This document shows, piece by piece, positions 34,560 through 45,680 of a stretch of DNA of 64,000 nucleotides. Under the pieces are notes generated by a model. It was given only the letters and a program-made list of their open reading frames with translations, was not told where the DNA came from and searched no databases. How positions within the stretch are numbered: position 1 is the stretch's first letter; every line of letters starts with the position of its first letter. The translations under genes were made by a program, and so were the position numbers. This DNA comes from an uncultured Pseudomonadota bacterium (GTDB taxonomy: Bacteria; Pseudomonadota; Gammaproteobacteria; Steroidobacterales; Steroidobacteraceae): contig CAIKMS010000032.1 of the NCBI GenBank assembly GCA_903828595.1, positions 37,968 through 101,967 on the forward strand. Reading direction: 5' to 3'.

Positions 34560-35798
34560 TTACTGCGCGCAATCCGTGCGACGGATGACGACGCGGCGGT
34601 TGTGTGCACGACCTTCCTTGGTCGCGTTACTGTCTACCGGCTTGGTCTCACCGAAACCCACCGTGGTGATACGACCTTCCGAGATACCGTGGCCAGCCAA
34701 GTAGGCCGCTACTGCATCAGCACGACGCACCGAAAGCTTCTGATTCATGGCCGTGCCGCCAGTGGAATCCGTGTGGCCTTCGATCTCACCGTTAATGAAG
34801 TGAGCCTTCTTCAACGTTGGGATCAGCTTATCCAGCTCCGCCTTGTCCTCAGCCGTGAGCACAGCTGAACCGGTCGCAAAGTGCACTTCTTGGGTCACAT
34901 CGCAAGCGCAACCGACCTTATCAACCTTAGCACCGCGGGGGGTGTTCGGGCACTGGTCAATGCTATCGGGTACGCCATCGCCATCCGAATCCGGATCAAC
35001 CTTAGCCACGACTGGCGCAGGTGCTGGAGCAGGAGCTGGCTTTGGTGCAACGACGGCAGCCACAACTGGAGCGGCAACCACCGCGGCAGCCACAGGCGAA
35101 CCACCGAAACGGTAGCTTATACCCACGCTAACCAACCAAGGCTGGGTGGTGATTCCGGTCAGACCGGCGCCTTGGTAGTAATTGACGTCCTGAGTGGACT
35201 TGGTCAGGTAACGCACGTCGGCGTTTAAAAACACATTACGTGCCATGCGGTAGTCAAGTCCGGCTTGGGCAACAGCACCAAAATGGACTTTATCAACCGT
35301 TTGCAGGTCGGCACGGTTGTTTAGCGCGCTAGCCGGAAAGTTCAGTGCCTCGCTCTGGCTCCAGGTCATGTGCGCACCTAAACCCAGGTACGGGCGCAAA
35401 TCACCCTTGTCGGCAAACTGGTACTTTACGGTCAGCGTGTTGGGCATCGTCTTGATGCTGCCGAGCTCTGCGCCGCGGTACTTCACGTCGAATGAGGTTG
35501 GCAACGGGATGGCCAGTTCGGTCGACCAGTGTGGAGCGAAGAAATACTCGCCCGACAGTTCAGGATAGCCTGAAGAGTTCACGTTCACTGCGTCGCCAGG
35601 AATCGGGTTTAAAGTGCCTGCGGTGATGCCGGGTAGCGAGAAGGCATCCGAGGTGGAATTCATGAACGCCCAAACGCCGCGTACACGGACCTGATAGGGG
35701 CCGTCATTCCAGTCGTTTGTGTCGGCGTGCACCGCCATGGCGGCAAACGAAGTTGCCAAGGTTAGGGCCACAGTGGTGGCAACAGTCAATTTACGCAT
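34560..35798 (-). CDS. OmpW-like barrel fused to OmpA peptidoglycan-binding domain
   Basis: A 412-residue outer-membrane protein. After a signal peptide (ending MAVHADTND) comes an OmpW-like eight-strand barrel (about 28-235; VRVRGVWAFMN, KYQFADKGDLRPYLGLG). A Pro/Ala/Val hinge and a calcium-type repeat DSDGDGVPDSIDQCP follow, then an OmpA C-terminal domain (about 300-410) with EGHTDSTG and RRADAVAAYL that binds peptidoglycan. The Cys-rich CPNTPRG/VGCACD section may hold disulfides. Typical OmpA has a different barrel, so this looks like a domain swap. Probably an abundant structural porin. Confidence 0.85.
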   Translation of the reverse strand: MRKLTVATTVALTLATSFAAMAVHADTNDWNDGPYQVRVRGVWAFMNSTSDAFSLPGITAGTLNPIPGDAVNVNSSGYPELSGEYFFAPHWSTELAIPLPTSFDVKYRGAELGSIKTMPNTLTVKYQFADKGDLRPYLGLGAHMTWSQSEALNFPASALNNRADLQTVDKVHFGAVAQAGLDYRMARNVFLNADVRYLTKSTQDVNYYQGAGLTGITTQPWLVSVGISYRFGGSPVAAAVVAAPVVAAVVAPKPAPAPAPAPVVAKVDPDSDGDGVPDSIDQCPNTPRGAKVDKVGCACDVTQEVHFATGSAVLTAEDKAELDKLIPTLKKAHFINGEIEGHTDSTGGTAMNQKLSVRRADAVAAYLAGHGISEGRITTVGFGETKPVDSNATKEGRAHNRRVVIRRTDCAQ

Positions 35799-35838
35799 GG
35801 ATATTTCTCAGTCCTTATTTAGTGAGCTTAATGAAAAA

Positions 35839-35867
35839 AATACAAATCCCGACACTGACACAATCAA
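35839..35867 (-). promoter_or_regulatory. candidate promoter of the OmpW/OmpA gene
   Basis: On the minus strand TTGATT (35867-35862) and TGTATT (35844-35839) are 17 bases apart, each matching four of six consensus bases. AAGGAC precedes the start codon. Confidence 0.4.
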
Positions 35868-36046
35868 TGTCTTAAATAACAGGCACTTACGGCAGCGACG
35901 ATGCGCCAAGGCTCCAGGCCCACAATTACGCGCCATACTATATACCAACCGGAAGGCAAATTTATGAACAGGATAACGGTAGACGCAGGCTCGCCGGTCG
36001 CTCAGGGCCAGTGAGCGATCCCTGTGAATCAGCCACCGCGGCCGGG

Positions 36047-38557
<2,511 letters not shown>

Positions 38558-38682
38558 TTATAGGCGGTATGGCGAACGGATAATCGCCTACCGAATACCT
38601 AGGGGCTTAACGCCTACCGGGTGCCACTACCTAGCCGTGCCCGCGATCAGTTGGCGTCGGGCGCCGGATCATCGACTCAAAG

Positions 38683-38703
38683 TTATGCACCAAGTTATGC
38701 ACA
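38683..38703 (+). promoter_or_regulatory. tandem DnaA-box repeat upstream of gyrB
   Basis: The 12-mer AAGTTATGCACM occurs twice in direct tandem. The second copy contains TTATGCACA, a full match to the DnaA box TTATNCACA, and the first TTATGCACC is one base off. The rest of 38513-38813 holds the gyrB promoter and parS site 1. Confidence 0.55.
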
Positions 38704-38785
38704 GCAGGACGTACGATCGGATTCACGTGCTCTTTGACTTAATCGAGTTGCGGCAGGGCCTGGATGGCCGGCTTTCAAAGCACCA

Positions 38786-38801
38786 CGTTCCACGTGGAAC
38801 A
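38786..38801. promoter_or_regulatory. parS site 1
   Basis: CGTTCCACGTGGAACA matches the ParB-binding palindrome TGTTNCACGTGNAACA at 15 of 16 positions. It lies 12 bases beyond the recF stop. Confidence 0.8.
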
Positions 38802-38813
38802 CGAAAGCAGGGG

Positions 38814-39878
38814 TCATGCACGGCTCAATTGCCCTTGTTCCACGTGGAACAAGGCGCCTGGCGTGCCCAGACCTGCCAAGTCACCACGCAGCGAGGTCAC
38901 AAATAACTGCACTGGCAAGGTGCGCACCAGCGCCACTAATCGCTCGAGTCGCTCGCCATCCAGTTCAGCTGCCGGATCATCCAACAAAAGCGCCGTCTTC
39001 CCCGGAGACACACGATCCTGCAATCCGAGCTGGGCCAAGGTTAGTGCCGACGCCAGCAGTTTTTGCTGACCACGCGAAACGCGATCTCTGGCCAGCTGTC
39101 CGTCCACGCGAACAGCGATATCCGCTCGATGCGGTCCCACATGAGTCAGACCGAAACGTCGATCGCGCTCCGCAGAGGCTTCCAATGCCTCAGCCAGACT
39201 TACTCCAGCTGCCCACCCCGTCTGATGGGTCACAGTCACATCCAAATCGAGCAAGGCTCGGCCAGCAGCTCCTAAGTAAGGCATCAACTCCTGCAAATAC
39301 CGGGTTCTAAATTCCGCCAGTCGACTACCCGATTGTACAAACTCCTCCTCCCATGCCCGCAGCGCAGGTCCCGAGGTGCCGGTACGTAGGGCCGCATTTC
39401 GTTGGCGCAAAGCCCGGTGGTAACGCTGCCATTCCGACAAGAAACCGTGTTCCACGTGAAACACGCCCCAGTCCATGAACTTACGGCGTTGTACCGGACC
39501 GTCCTCCAGCAACTTATGAATCTCGGGATCAATAATTAGCGGTGGAAAGTGACTGGCTAATTCAGTCACTGAGCGCGCCGGCTTACCGCCAATACGAATT
39601 TCCGTGCTGCCTCTGGCCGCGCGTATGCCCAGCGTAACGGACGGTGCTTGTGATTTAACGCGAGCGACCAGTTGAAAATCGGTCTGCCCATGGCAAATCA
39701 GCGCCTGGAGTCGGCGACTTCTAAAAGAGCGACCACGGCCCAAAAAGAACAACGCCTCAAGCAAACTGGTTTTGCCTGAGGCGTTAGGGCCAACGATCAA
39801 GTTGTAGCCAGGATCAAATTCCGCTGTCAGCGACGCGAGGCCCCGGAATCGTTCCGCCTCGAGACTCAGCAGCGGCAT
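38814..39878 (-). CDS. recF: recombination mediator RecF
   Basis: SMC-like ATPase that loads RecA at gaps, 354 residues. Walker A is GPNASGKTSLLEAL, the signature is VSRGQQKLLASALTLAQ, and Walker B is LLLDDPAAELD. The start is ATG 39878, eight bases past the last base of the dnaN stop; a longer frame would overlap dnaN. Two parS sites are embedded in the coding sequence, each covering Phe-His-Val-Glu codons (GVFHVEHG near residue 140 and ALFHVEQG at the C-terminus). The gene lies in the dnaA-dnaN-recF-gyrB order. Confidence 0.97.
   Translation of the reverse strand: MPLLSLEAERFRGLASLTAEFDPGYNLIVGPNASGKTSLLEALFFLGRGRSFRSRRLQALICHGQTDFQLVARVKSQAPSVTLGIRAARGSTEIRIGGKPARSVTELASHFPPLIIDPEIHKLLEDGPVQRRKFMDWGVFHVEHGFLSEWQRYHRALRQRNAALRTGTSGPALRAWEEEFVQSGSRLAEFRTRYLQELMPYLGAAGRALLDLDVTVTHQTGWAAGVSLAEALEASAERDRRFGLTHVGPHRADIAVRVDGQLARDRVSRGQQKLLASALTLAQLGLQDRVSPGKTALLLDDPAAELDGERLERLVALVRTLPVQLFVTSLRGDLAGLGTPGALFHVEQGQLSRA
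38836..38851. promoter_or_regulatory. parS site 2 (inside recF)
   Basis: TGTTCCACGTGGAACA is a perfect 16-base palindrome and a full match to parS. It lies in the last codons of recF, coding for Leu-Phe-His-Val-Glu-Gln. Confidence 0.88.
39448..39463. promoter_or_regulatory. parS site 3 (inside recF)
   Basis: TGTTCCACGTGAAACA is a full match to the parS consensus. It lies mid-recF, coding for Val-Phe-His-Val-Glu-His. ParB for these sites is encoded at 57 kb. Confidence 0.88.
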
Positions 39879-39883
39879 GCGGC

Positions 39884-40978
39884 TTAAAGCCGCATAGGCA
39901 TCACGACATACCGTGCCGCACCGCCACCAGGCAAACTCACCAAACAACTGCTGTTGGAATCGGTTAAGCCCAACTCCACTTCCGCGCCATCGATCGCTCC
40001 CAGCGCATCCAATAAGTAGTTCACGTTAAATCCCACTTCCATGGAATCACCCTCGTAACCTACTTCAACTTCTTCCTCGGCCTCTTCCTGCTCGGGATTG
40101 TGCGCCATGATGGTCAGCACATTGGCGCGTAACGCGAGCTTAATGCCCCGATATTTTTCATTAGAAAGAATAGCCGTGCGCTGCAGTGCATGGCGCAGCA
40201 AATCACGATCCGCCTTTACTGTTCTAGGTGGTTTGTTAGGGATAACCCGACCGTACTCAGGGAACCGGCCGTCGATCAGCTTGGAGGTAAACCGGATATC
40301 TCCGATCGTCGCTCGAATATGGTTGCTGCCGACCTCAATGAGTACGGAGCCCTCCTGGCCAACCAGACGGCTTAGCTCCAAGACACCCTTTCGCGGCACA
40401 ATGACCTGATTCAAGGTGCTAGGCGTCTTTAATTCTAATTCGCACAATGCCAGACGATGGCCGTCAGTCGCGACTGTTCGCAGCAATTTCCCATCAGCTT
40501 CCAGCAACATGCCGTTTAAGTAATACCGCACGTCCTGCTGAGCCATCGAAAACTGTGTTTTTTCCAGCAGGCGTTTTAAGTCCACTTGCAGCAATTCAAA
40601 ACTGGCAGTGGGATTGATTTCATCTACCGTCGGGAACTCCGTTGCCGACAACGTGGATAAGGTGAAACGACTCTTACCCCCACGGACGATGATTTTATCG
40701 CCTTCCAAGGACAACTTGACCTCTACGCGATCGGGCAGTGCCTTGATGATGTCGAGTAACTTACGCCCTGGAACCGTGATTTCTCCGGACTCTGCGCCCG
40801 ACACGGTAACGGCGGCTACCAACTCCACTTCCAAGTCTGTTGCCGTTACCGATAACCGGCCATCGCGTACTGACAACAGCACATTCGCCAGAATCGGCAT
40901 CGTTTGACGCCGCTCCACCACGCCGATAACGGCTTGGAGCGGGGAAAGGATCTGCTCACGCTCGCAATTGAGTTTCAT
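39884..40978 (-). CDS. dnaN: DNA polymerase III beta sliding clamp
   Basis: Ring-shaped processivity clamp, 364 residues, three similar domains. It starts MKLNCEREQILSPLQAVIGV, and its C-terminus RYVVMPMRL is the conserved client-binding end. It lies between recF and dnaA on the leftward arm; the 305-base gap to dnaA holds the putative origin and probably its promoter. Confidence 0.99.
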   Translation of the reverse strand: MKLNCEREQILSPLQAVIGVVERRQTMPILANVLLSVRDGRLSVTATDLEVELVAAVTVSGAESGEITVPGRKLLDIIKALPDRVEVKLSLEGDKIIVRGGKSRFTLSTLSATEFPTVDEINPTASFELLQVDLKRLLEKTQFSMAQQDVRYYLNGMLLEADGKLLRTVATDGHRLALCELELKTPSTLNQVIVPRKGVLELSRLVGQEGSVLIEVGSNHIRATIGDIRFTSKLIDGRFPEYGRVIPNKPPRTVKADRDLLRHALQRTAILSNEKYRGIKLALRANVLTIMAHNPEQEEAEEEVEVGYEGDSMEVGFNVNYLLDALGAIDGAEVELGLTDSNSSCLVSLPGGGAARYVVMPMRL

Positions 40979-41283
40979 CGCTGTCCCTGGGTAATAGTCA
41001 ATTTCAACGTTCTTTGTATCGTTTTTGCGCGGCTTTCGCTTTGCTTCTTAAATTCTAGGTTTTTATTTAAAAGATTACTGTTGTTATAACTAGTGAAGCC
41101 ACTTTCAGTTGATAACCCGTAAAATATTCAAATAATCAATAACTTACACCACATCAAACCCTCTGCATCAAAAGCCTTAAGCTTCCGCATGAGCTGTGTA
41201 CGCATTGTGGATAATTTTAACCCGAATTTTAGTCCCCGATTTATCCACAGTGCTCGTGCCATTTATTGCACAGCTTATCCACA
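40979..41283. other. putative chromosomal origin (oriC)
   Basis: The dnaA-dnaN intergenic region has three perfect DnaA boxes: TGTGGATAA at 41206-41214, TTATCCACA at 41241-41249 and TTATCCACA at 41275-41283, the last abutting the dnaA stop. A weaker 7-of-9 match lies near 41108. The part at about 41045-41165 is AT-rich and could be the unwinding element. Gene direction flips around 41-43 kb as expected at an origin. Confidence 0.8.
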
Positions 41284-42738
41284 TCACCCGGTTAGTGTAC
41301 GCAGCAAGTTTAAATAATCCTCGGTCATGCGCCGCTCGCTCTCGCGCAGCTCACGTATTCGCTTACACGCGTGCATCACCGTCGTGTGGTCACGACCGCC
41401 AAAAGCATCGCCGATCTCCGGCAAGCTGTGATTGGTTAATTCCTTGGCCAATGCCATCGCCACCTGACGCGGCCGGGCAATAGAGCGGCTGCGACGCTTA
41501 GACAGTAAATCCGCGACACGCACTTTGTAGTATTCAGCCACGGTCTTTTGGATGTTTTCCACCGTAACCAGCTTTTCTTGAAGCGCGATGAGGTCACGCA
41601 AGGCTTCTTTGGCAAAATCAATGGTGATGGGCTCACCGGTAAACTGAGCATTCGCCGCGACACGTCGTAACGCGCCTTCGAGTTCGCGCACGTTGGAGCG
41701 AATTCGTTTAGCAATAAAGAATGCGACTTCATGCGGTAACTCAACGCGCGATTGGCTTGCTTTACTCATCAGGATCGCTACGCAGGTTTCCAACTCAGGC
41801 GGTTCGATAGCGATAGTTAAACCCCAGCCAAAGCGCGATTTTAATCGCTCCTCTAAACCGGTGACTTCTTTGGGGTAGCGATCGCAGGTCAGAACCACTT
41901 GCTGTTGGCCTTCTAACAAGGCGTTGAAGGTGTGAAAGAACTCTTCCTGGGAACGATCTTTCCCGGCAAAAAACTGAATATCGTCAATTAACAACGCATC
42001 CAGCGACCGATACGCCTGCTTAAATTCATTGATTGTGTTGTGCTGAAGCGCGCGAACCATATCACCCACAAATCGCTCTGAATGTACGTAAGCCACGCGA
42101 GCACTCGGGTTATTGGCACGCATGGCGTTAACAATCGCGTGCATTAAGTGAGTCTTGCCCAGCCCCACACCGCCATAAATAAATAACGGGTTGTAGGCTT
42201 TTCCAGGGTTGTCCGCGATTTGCAAGGCAGCAGCTTTACCTAACTGGTTACTTTTGCCTTCAACAAAGTTATCAAACGTGAAGTCCGGGTTGACCCTGCC
42301 GCTTAGAGGCAGACCTCCTAATAACGGCTCACGGCGAGCGGCCTTGGAAATTTCAGCCGATAACACCTGTGCATCGGTTTCAGGTTCTGCGGGGATTTCC
42401 GGTGGTGTTGGCGCAGTCACCCGCGAACCCACTTCCAAAACCACACCCGGCGCCGCATCCGCGGTTTCGGTGGAATAATTACCGACTAATTCTAAAATGC
42501 GTGGCAGCGCGTTCTGCTTGACCCAGTCCAATACAAACTTATTCGGAGCTAACAGGCGTAAAACATTACCGTCCGGCACCGCTTGTAGCGGCCGCAACCA
42601 GACGTTGAATAGCTGCTCGGCCACCTCGGACTCGAGCTGGCGTATACAACGGCTCCAAAGATGGGGATCCAAGCTGACGGGCTCCAAAGGCTGGTCTACC
42701 GCAAAAGTGCTGCAGACCCAAAAGGGGGTAGCGAGCAT
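41284..42738 (-). CDS. dnaA: replication initiator DnaA
   Basis: AAA+ protein that opens oriC, 484 residues. Domain I ([22 protein letters not shown], about 27-105) is followed by a variable linker. The ATPase core has [17 protein letters not shown] and [10 protein letters not shown]. The C-terminal box-binding domain carries [16 protein letters not shown]. The start is ATG 42738; the first 20 residues are not conserved, so a later start is possible. It is divergent from rpmH. Confidence 0.98.
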   Translation of the reverse strand: MLATPFWVCSTFAVDQPLEPVSLDPHLWSRCIRQLESEVAEQLFNVWLRPLQAVPDGNVLRLLAPNKFVLDWVKQNALPRILELVGNYSTETADAAPGVVLEVGSRVTAPTPPEIPAEPETDAQVLSAEISKAARREPLLGGLPLSGRVNPDFTFDNFVEGKSNQLGKAAALQIADNPGKAYNPLFIYGGVGLGKTHLMHAIVNAMRANNPSARVAYVHSERFVGDMVRALQHNTINEFKQAYRSLDALLIDDIQFFAGKDRSQEEFFHTFNALLEGQQQVVLTCDRYPKEVTGLEERLKSRFGWGLTIAIEPPELETCVAILMSKASQSRVELPHEVAFFIAKRIRSNVRELEGALRRVAANAQFTGEPITIDFAKEALRDLIALQEKLVTVENIQKTVAEYYKVRVADLLSKRRSRSIARPRQVAMALAKELTNHSLPEIGDAFGGRDHTTVMHACKRIRELRESERRMTEDYLNLLRTLTG

Positions 42739-42817
42739 ATAACGCTACGCGAGCTGTTCCAATGTCTGCTTAAGTTTAAATTGGCGTGGGCGGGAAAGCC
42801 CTAAAGCGGTGTATGCG

Positions 42818-42846
42818 TTGACAGGCACGACCTAAACACGTACATT
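42818..42846 (+). promoter_or_regulatory. rpmH promoter
   Basis: TTGACA (42818-42823), exact 17-base spacer, TACATT (42841-42846; four of six). Transcription would begin near 42853 with a leader of about 140 bases. Confidence 0.65.
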
Positions 42847-42956
42847 GCGCGGCCCTCACGGCAAGGTTGGCTTTTTGGCTAGGCCTTGGCTTCGGGGATC
42901 TGGAGCTGAAGCGGTCGTAAATACGGCAGTGACGGCATCTGAAGAATGAAACTTTT

Positions 42957-42976
42957 GATCTCGCATTGGCGAGATC
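42957..42976 (+). promoter_or_regulatory. hairpin in the rpmH leader
   Basis: GATCTCGC and GCGAGATC form a perfect eight-base stem with a four-base loop, ending 15 bases before the rpmH start. Its position suggests an effect on translation or mRNA stability; no T-tract follows. Confidence 0.45.
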
Positions 42977-42991
42977 CACCGGGCCCTTGCC

Positions 42992-43126
42992 ATGAAACGT
43001 ACTTATCAGCCTAGCAAAGTCCGACGCGCCCGTACCCACGGTTTCCGCGCCCGTATGGCCACCAAAAAAGGTCGCCAGCTGCTGGCACGTCGCCGCGCTA
43101 AGGGTCGCAAGCGTCTGATTCCCTGA
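42992..43126 (+). CDS. rpmH: 50S ribosomal protein L34
   Basis: Small basic ribosomal protein of 44 residues. It begins [19 protein letters not shown] and continues through [20 protein letters not shown], the standard L34 sequence. It is first gene of the rightward arm and precedes rnpA as in nearly all bacteria. Confidence 0.98.
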   Translation: MKRTYQPSKVRRARTHGFRARMATKKGRQLLARRRAKGRKRLIP

Positions 43127-43131
43127 CGGGT

Positions 43132-43150
43132 GATCCCGCCGGGATCTTTT
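43132..43150 (+). terminator. attenuator-like hairpin between rpmH and rnpA
   Basis: GATCC and GGATC pair around a CGCCG loop (the whole element is palindromic) and are followed by TTTT. A short terminator here would make rnpA transcripts fewer than rpmH transcripts. Confidence 0.45.
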
Positions 43151-43174
43151 GTCCGCTGCCGGTAAGTCCGGTTT

Positions 43175-43540
43175 ATGGATGCAAAACCCCGACTGCTGCT
43201 TTTTCGCTCCCGTCAACGGCTGCATTCGTCGCCGGAATTTGAGTTCGTCTACAAGTCCGGCACCCGCAGCGGGGACGCCTTATTTGGCATTGCCGCCAAA
43301 CGTAACGCGCTGGGCTACCCTCGATTAGGTTTGTCTGTAGGCACTAAAGCGGTCGGTAACTCCGTACGGCGCAATCGCCTACGTCGCGTTCTGCGTGAGC
43401 AGTTTCGGCTGTCTCAGCTACACTTACCGGGTGTGGACATCGTGATCACGGCTAGACCCGGAGCACGGGCGGCCCCACCGGCGGCGATCGTTGAGAGCGT
43501 CACCCGTTTGCTTAAACAGATCCGGGCGCGTTATCCATGA
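43175..43540 (+). CDS. rnpA: ribonuclease P protein component
   Basis: Basic protein subunit of RNase P, which matures tRNA 5' ends; 121 residues. The RNA-binding block [21 protein letters not shown] matches the family signature. Its stop overlaps the yidD start by four bases (ATGA). Confidence 0.97.
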   Translation: MDAKPRLLLFRSRQRLHSSPEFEFVYKSGTRSGDALFGIAAKRNALGYPRLGLSVGTKAVGNSVRRNRLRRVLREQFRLSQLHLPGVDIVITARPGARAAPPAAIVESVTRLLKQIRARYP

Positions 43541-43869
43541 GTCATCCCTCCTTTCATCCAGCCTCCATCGCAAAGCCGAAGCGTCTGTCGAAAGACAGGG
43601 TAGAGGTGCAGACACGTCGACCGCTGATCTGGTTACTGGCTCTACCCATCCATGGGTATCGCTGGTTCATCAGTCCGTGGTTAGGTGCAAATTGTCGGTA
43701 CGTGCCTTCCTGCTCGGCTTACGCCTTGGAGGCGCTAGACAGTCACGGTGCTCTACGAGGGACCTGGCTAACAACCCGGCGTCTTTGTCGCTGCCATCCC
43801 TGGGGCGGATCTGGCTATGATCCGGTACCGCCGCGTCAAAGCACGGACCACCCCATTCCCCATCGATAA
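43537..43869 (+). CDS. yidD: membrane protein insertion efficiency factor YidD
   Basis: A 110-residue membrane-associated protein that helps YidC-dependent insertion. An extra N-terminal segment of about 28 residues precedes the core [17 protein letters not shown], the Cys block [15 protein letters not shown] and [15 protein letters not shown]. It is translationally coupled to rnpA and followed by yidC. Confidence 0.94.
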   Translation: MSHPSFHPASIAKPKRLSKDRVEVQTRRPLIWLLALPIHGYRWFISPWLGANCRYVPSCSAYALEALDSHGALRGTWLTTRRLCRCHPWGGSGYDPVPPRQSTDHPIPHR

Positions 43870-43902
43870 GATGCACATTACTCAAACCTTCAAGCATTAA
43901 GT

Positions 43903-45615
43903 ATGGATAACCAACGCGTCTTTATCTGGGTAGGCGTAGCCGTCGTGGCCTACATGAATTATGCCGCTTACGAGCATGATTACGGCCCACCCCCTTTACT
44001 GGCCAGCACCGAGCAAACGGCACCGGCACCAAGTTCAGTCGCGGCACCATCGCAAACGCAACGGGTTCCCCTGCCTGCGACCTCGCCAGGCGCGGCACCT
44101 GATAGCACGGTGCCTGCGGTGGACCCTCTACCGCAAACCCGCCCTGGGCCTGCTACCGAGCACGAGCCCGCGCAACTCATCCATGTGCGCACGGACGTGC
44201 TGGACATGGATATCAGTACGCAAGGCGGAGAGGTTGATCGGGCGGATCTGCTCGCTTACCCGCAGAAGAAAGAGTCACCCAATGTTAAGGTGCGTCTGTT
44301 CGATAACAGTTCACCGCTGACTCGCTTCGTGTTCGAGTCAGGCTTGTCTAATTCAAACGGCATGGCACCGGATCACAATGCCTATTTCAAAGCCTCGGCG
44401 ACTTCTTATGTTTTAGCCGATGGTAAGGATGACCTTGAGATACCTCTGACCTGGTCGGAGTCAGGTATCTCGGTGACCAAAACTTTTGTTGTGCATCGTG
44501 GTCACTACACCGTCGATGTGCGATATGCCGTACAAAATAATGCGGCTACTGTCTGGAGTGGCTTCGAGTACGGCACCCTAGTCCGTCACTATGAGCCGGT
44601 ATCGCGAACAATGTGGAATCCGGAGACCTACGCTTATCGCGGACCGGCATTTTACGATGGCACTAAATACGCACGCATCGACGTGAGTAAGCCGGTCGCT
44701 GGTCAGTTGCCTACTGAGCCGGTGTCAGGCGCCTGGGCTGCTGCCATTCAACATCACTTCGCTGCGGTTTATGTACCCGATGCCGCAACTCCTTTTCGGT
44801 ATTCCTTCGACTACAAACCGGGTGGTGACTATGCCTTTGCCGCGGCAGGCCCGGTGGTCACTGTGGCTTCCGGAAGCACCGGCGTGCTTCATTCCACTTT
44901 GTATGTCGGACCTAAGCTTAAGACCGAGCTGGAGCGTGTTACACCAACGCTGACCTACACGAATGACCACGGGAAATTTCTAACTCCATTGGCAAAGCCC
45001 TTATTTTGGGCACTTTCGTTTGTGCACAGTCTGGTCGGCAACTGGGGCGTGGCTATCATTCTGGTGACCCTGCTGATCAAACTTCTGTTTTATAAACTGG
45101 CTGAAACCTCCGGTCGCTCGATGGCTCGCATGCGCAATTTGCAGCCTCGGATGAAAGATATCCAGGAGCGCTATAAGGACAATCGCGAAGAGCTCGGCAA
45201 GCAGATGATGGAGCTGTACAAGCGCGAGAAAATCAACCCGGTGGCGGGTTGCTTGCCTATGCTTGTGCAGATTCCGGTGTTTATCGCTTTTTACTGGGTG
45301 CTCTTAGAGTCGGTAGAAATGCGCCATGCGCCGTTCCTGTTATGGATTCAAGATTTATCCAGTAAGGATCCGTACTTCATTCTGCCGGCGATCATGGGTG
45401 CAACCATGTTCATGCAGTTTAAGATGAACCCTGCACCACCCGATCCGATGCAGGCGAAAATATTTGCTTTCATGCCGTTGGTGATGACTGCAACGATGTC
45501 CTTCTTTCCAGCAGGCCTGGTGCTTTACTGGATCACCAACACGGGACTGTCGATTTTGCAGCAGTGGCACATCAACAAAATCGTCGCATTAGAAGGCAAA
45601 AAGGCCAGAGCCTAG
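43903..45615 (+). CDS. yidC: membrane protein insertase YidC
   Basis: Inner-membrane insertase and foldase, 570 residues. An N-terminal anchor (FIWVGVAVVAYMNYAA) leads into a Pro/Ala-rich linker, a large periplasmic beta domain (about 70-345) and the five-helix catalytic core with NWGVAIILVTLLIKLLFY, NPVAGCLPMLVQIPVFIAFY and a final Lys/Arg tail. This is the Gram-negative form. It belongs to the rpmH-rnpA-yidD-yidC-mnmE series. Confidence 0.98.
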   Translation: MDNQRVFIWVGVAVVAYMNYAAYEHDYGPPPLLASTEQTAPAPSSVAAPSQTQRVPLPATSPGAAPDSTVPAVDPLPQTRPGPATEHEPAQLIHVRTDVLDMDISTQGGEVDRADLLAYPQKKESPNVKVRLFDNSSPLTRFVFESGLSNSNGMAPDHNAYFKASATSYVLADGKDDLEIPLTWSESGISVTKTFVVHRGHYTVDVRYAVQNNAATVWSGFEYGTLVRHYEPVSRTMWNPETYAYRGPAFYDGTKYARIDVSKPVAGQLPTEPVSGAWAAAIQHHFAAVYVPDAATPFRYSFDYKPGGDYAFAAAGPVVTVASGSTGVLHSTLYVGPKLKTELERVTPTLTYTNDHGKFLTPLAKPLFWALSFVHSLVGNWGVAIILVTLLIKLLFYKLAETSGRSMARMRNLQPRMKDIQERYKDNREELGKQMMELYKREKINPVAGCLPMLVQIPVFIAFYWVLLESVEMRHAPFLLWIQDLSSKDPYFILPAIMGATMFMQFKMNPAPPDPMQAKIFAFMPLVMTATMSFFPAGLVLYWITNTGLSILQQWHINKIVALEGKKARA

Positions 45616-45641
45616 CCGCTAACAGTGCAGATCCTCCTGCC

Positions 45642-45673
45642 GCCCTCACCGTCATTCGTTGATCGGTGAGGGC
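45642..45673 (+). other. hairpin between yidC and mnmE
   Basis: GCCCTCACCG and CGGTGAGGGC form a perfect ten-base stem with a 12-base loop. No T-tract follows. It would bury an in-frame GTG at 45666, favouring ATG 45681 as the mnmE start, and could slow read-through from yidC. Confidence 0.5.
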
Positions 45674-45680
45674 AGATTGG

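Noticed and set aside
35998..36018. gyrB terminator hairpin
   Set aside because: Only seven base pairs and no T-tract in the minus direction; too weak to call.
41262..41272. TTATTGCACA in oriC as a fourth DnaA box
   Set aside because: The extra base breaks the TTATNCACA register; only the three perfect boxes are kept.
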